DNA from: Planctomycetales bacterium
Lineage (GTDB): Bacteria; Planctomycetota; Planctomycetia; Pirellulales; UBA7805
Direction of reading: 5' to 3'
Assembly (NCBI GenBank): GCA_011772275.1
Contig: WVZU01000169.1
Span: 12,449-26,302 of the forward strand
DNA length: 13,854 nt
In this document: positions 13,785 to 13,854 of the stretch, piece by piece
How the letters are laid out: every line of letters starts with the position of its first letter
Position numbering within the stretch: the stretch's first letter is position 1
Translations under genes and position numbers: made by a program
The notes under the pieces: model-generated
The model's input: only the letters and a program-made list of their open reading frames with translations
Told to the model about the DNA's origin: nothing
The model's database searches: none

Positions 13785-13854
13785 CCGCGTCACCTGTCTT
13801 GAACCAAATGCGGACGCCACCCGTCGGGTCCTGCCCAGCGCCGCCGTCGCCAGA

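Noticed and set aside
1..13854. CRISPR arrays, tRNA, rRNA, transposase genes
   Set aside because: I looked for regularly spaced direct repeats, tRNA-like cloverleafs and transposase motifs and saw none.

Overview
The window looks like a chromosomal core-gene region of a Planctomycetota bacterium, probably Pirellulales-like. This is inferred, not proven, from high GC, frequent TTG/GTG starts, a long low-complexity IF2 linker, a secretin-like secreted protein of a type I associate with planctomycetes, and a basic-tailed HhH protein after rbfA. Every gene I can support is on the + strand.

Layout: (1) 1-338, the C-terminal end of a sugar-type ABC transporter ATPase, followed by about 340 bases with no gene. 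(2) 682-4463, a type II fatty-acid synthesis cluster: promoter, rpmF (bL32), fabD, fabG, acpP with its own promoter and structured leader, and fabF. The plsX and fabH genes that often sit between rpmF and fabD are absent here. (3) 4464-7740, a two-gene module: an exported secretin-like protein and a second ketoacyl-synthase homologue. The synthase homologue has Glu in place of the catalytic Cys and Asn in place of the second catalytic His, so it resembles a chain-length-factor/KS-beta subunit. The module is bracketed by two copies, in inverted orientation, of a roughly 135-base non-coding element about 75% identical. (4) 7796-12732, a transcription/translation operon nusA-infB-rbfA behind a strong promoter and a leader with two mutually exclusive stems. 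rimP is not upstream as in many bacteria. (5) 12735-13784, directly after rbfA where truB is common, a protein with an endonuclease III-like HhH-GPD fold. Its catalytic Lys and Asp and the iron-sulphur cysteines are missing, and it carries a Lys/Ala/Pro-rich histone H1-like tail.

How the parts work together: FabD loads malonyl onto the ACP made by acpP, FabF condenses, and FabG reduces. The Cys-less synthase may partner FabF or another KS. NusA, IF2 and RbfA connect transcription elongation, initiation and 30S maturation. The most unusual items are the KS-beta-like protein, the inverted non-coding repeat pair around it, and the catalytically dead HhH protein with a basic tail.
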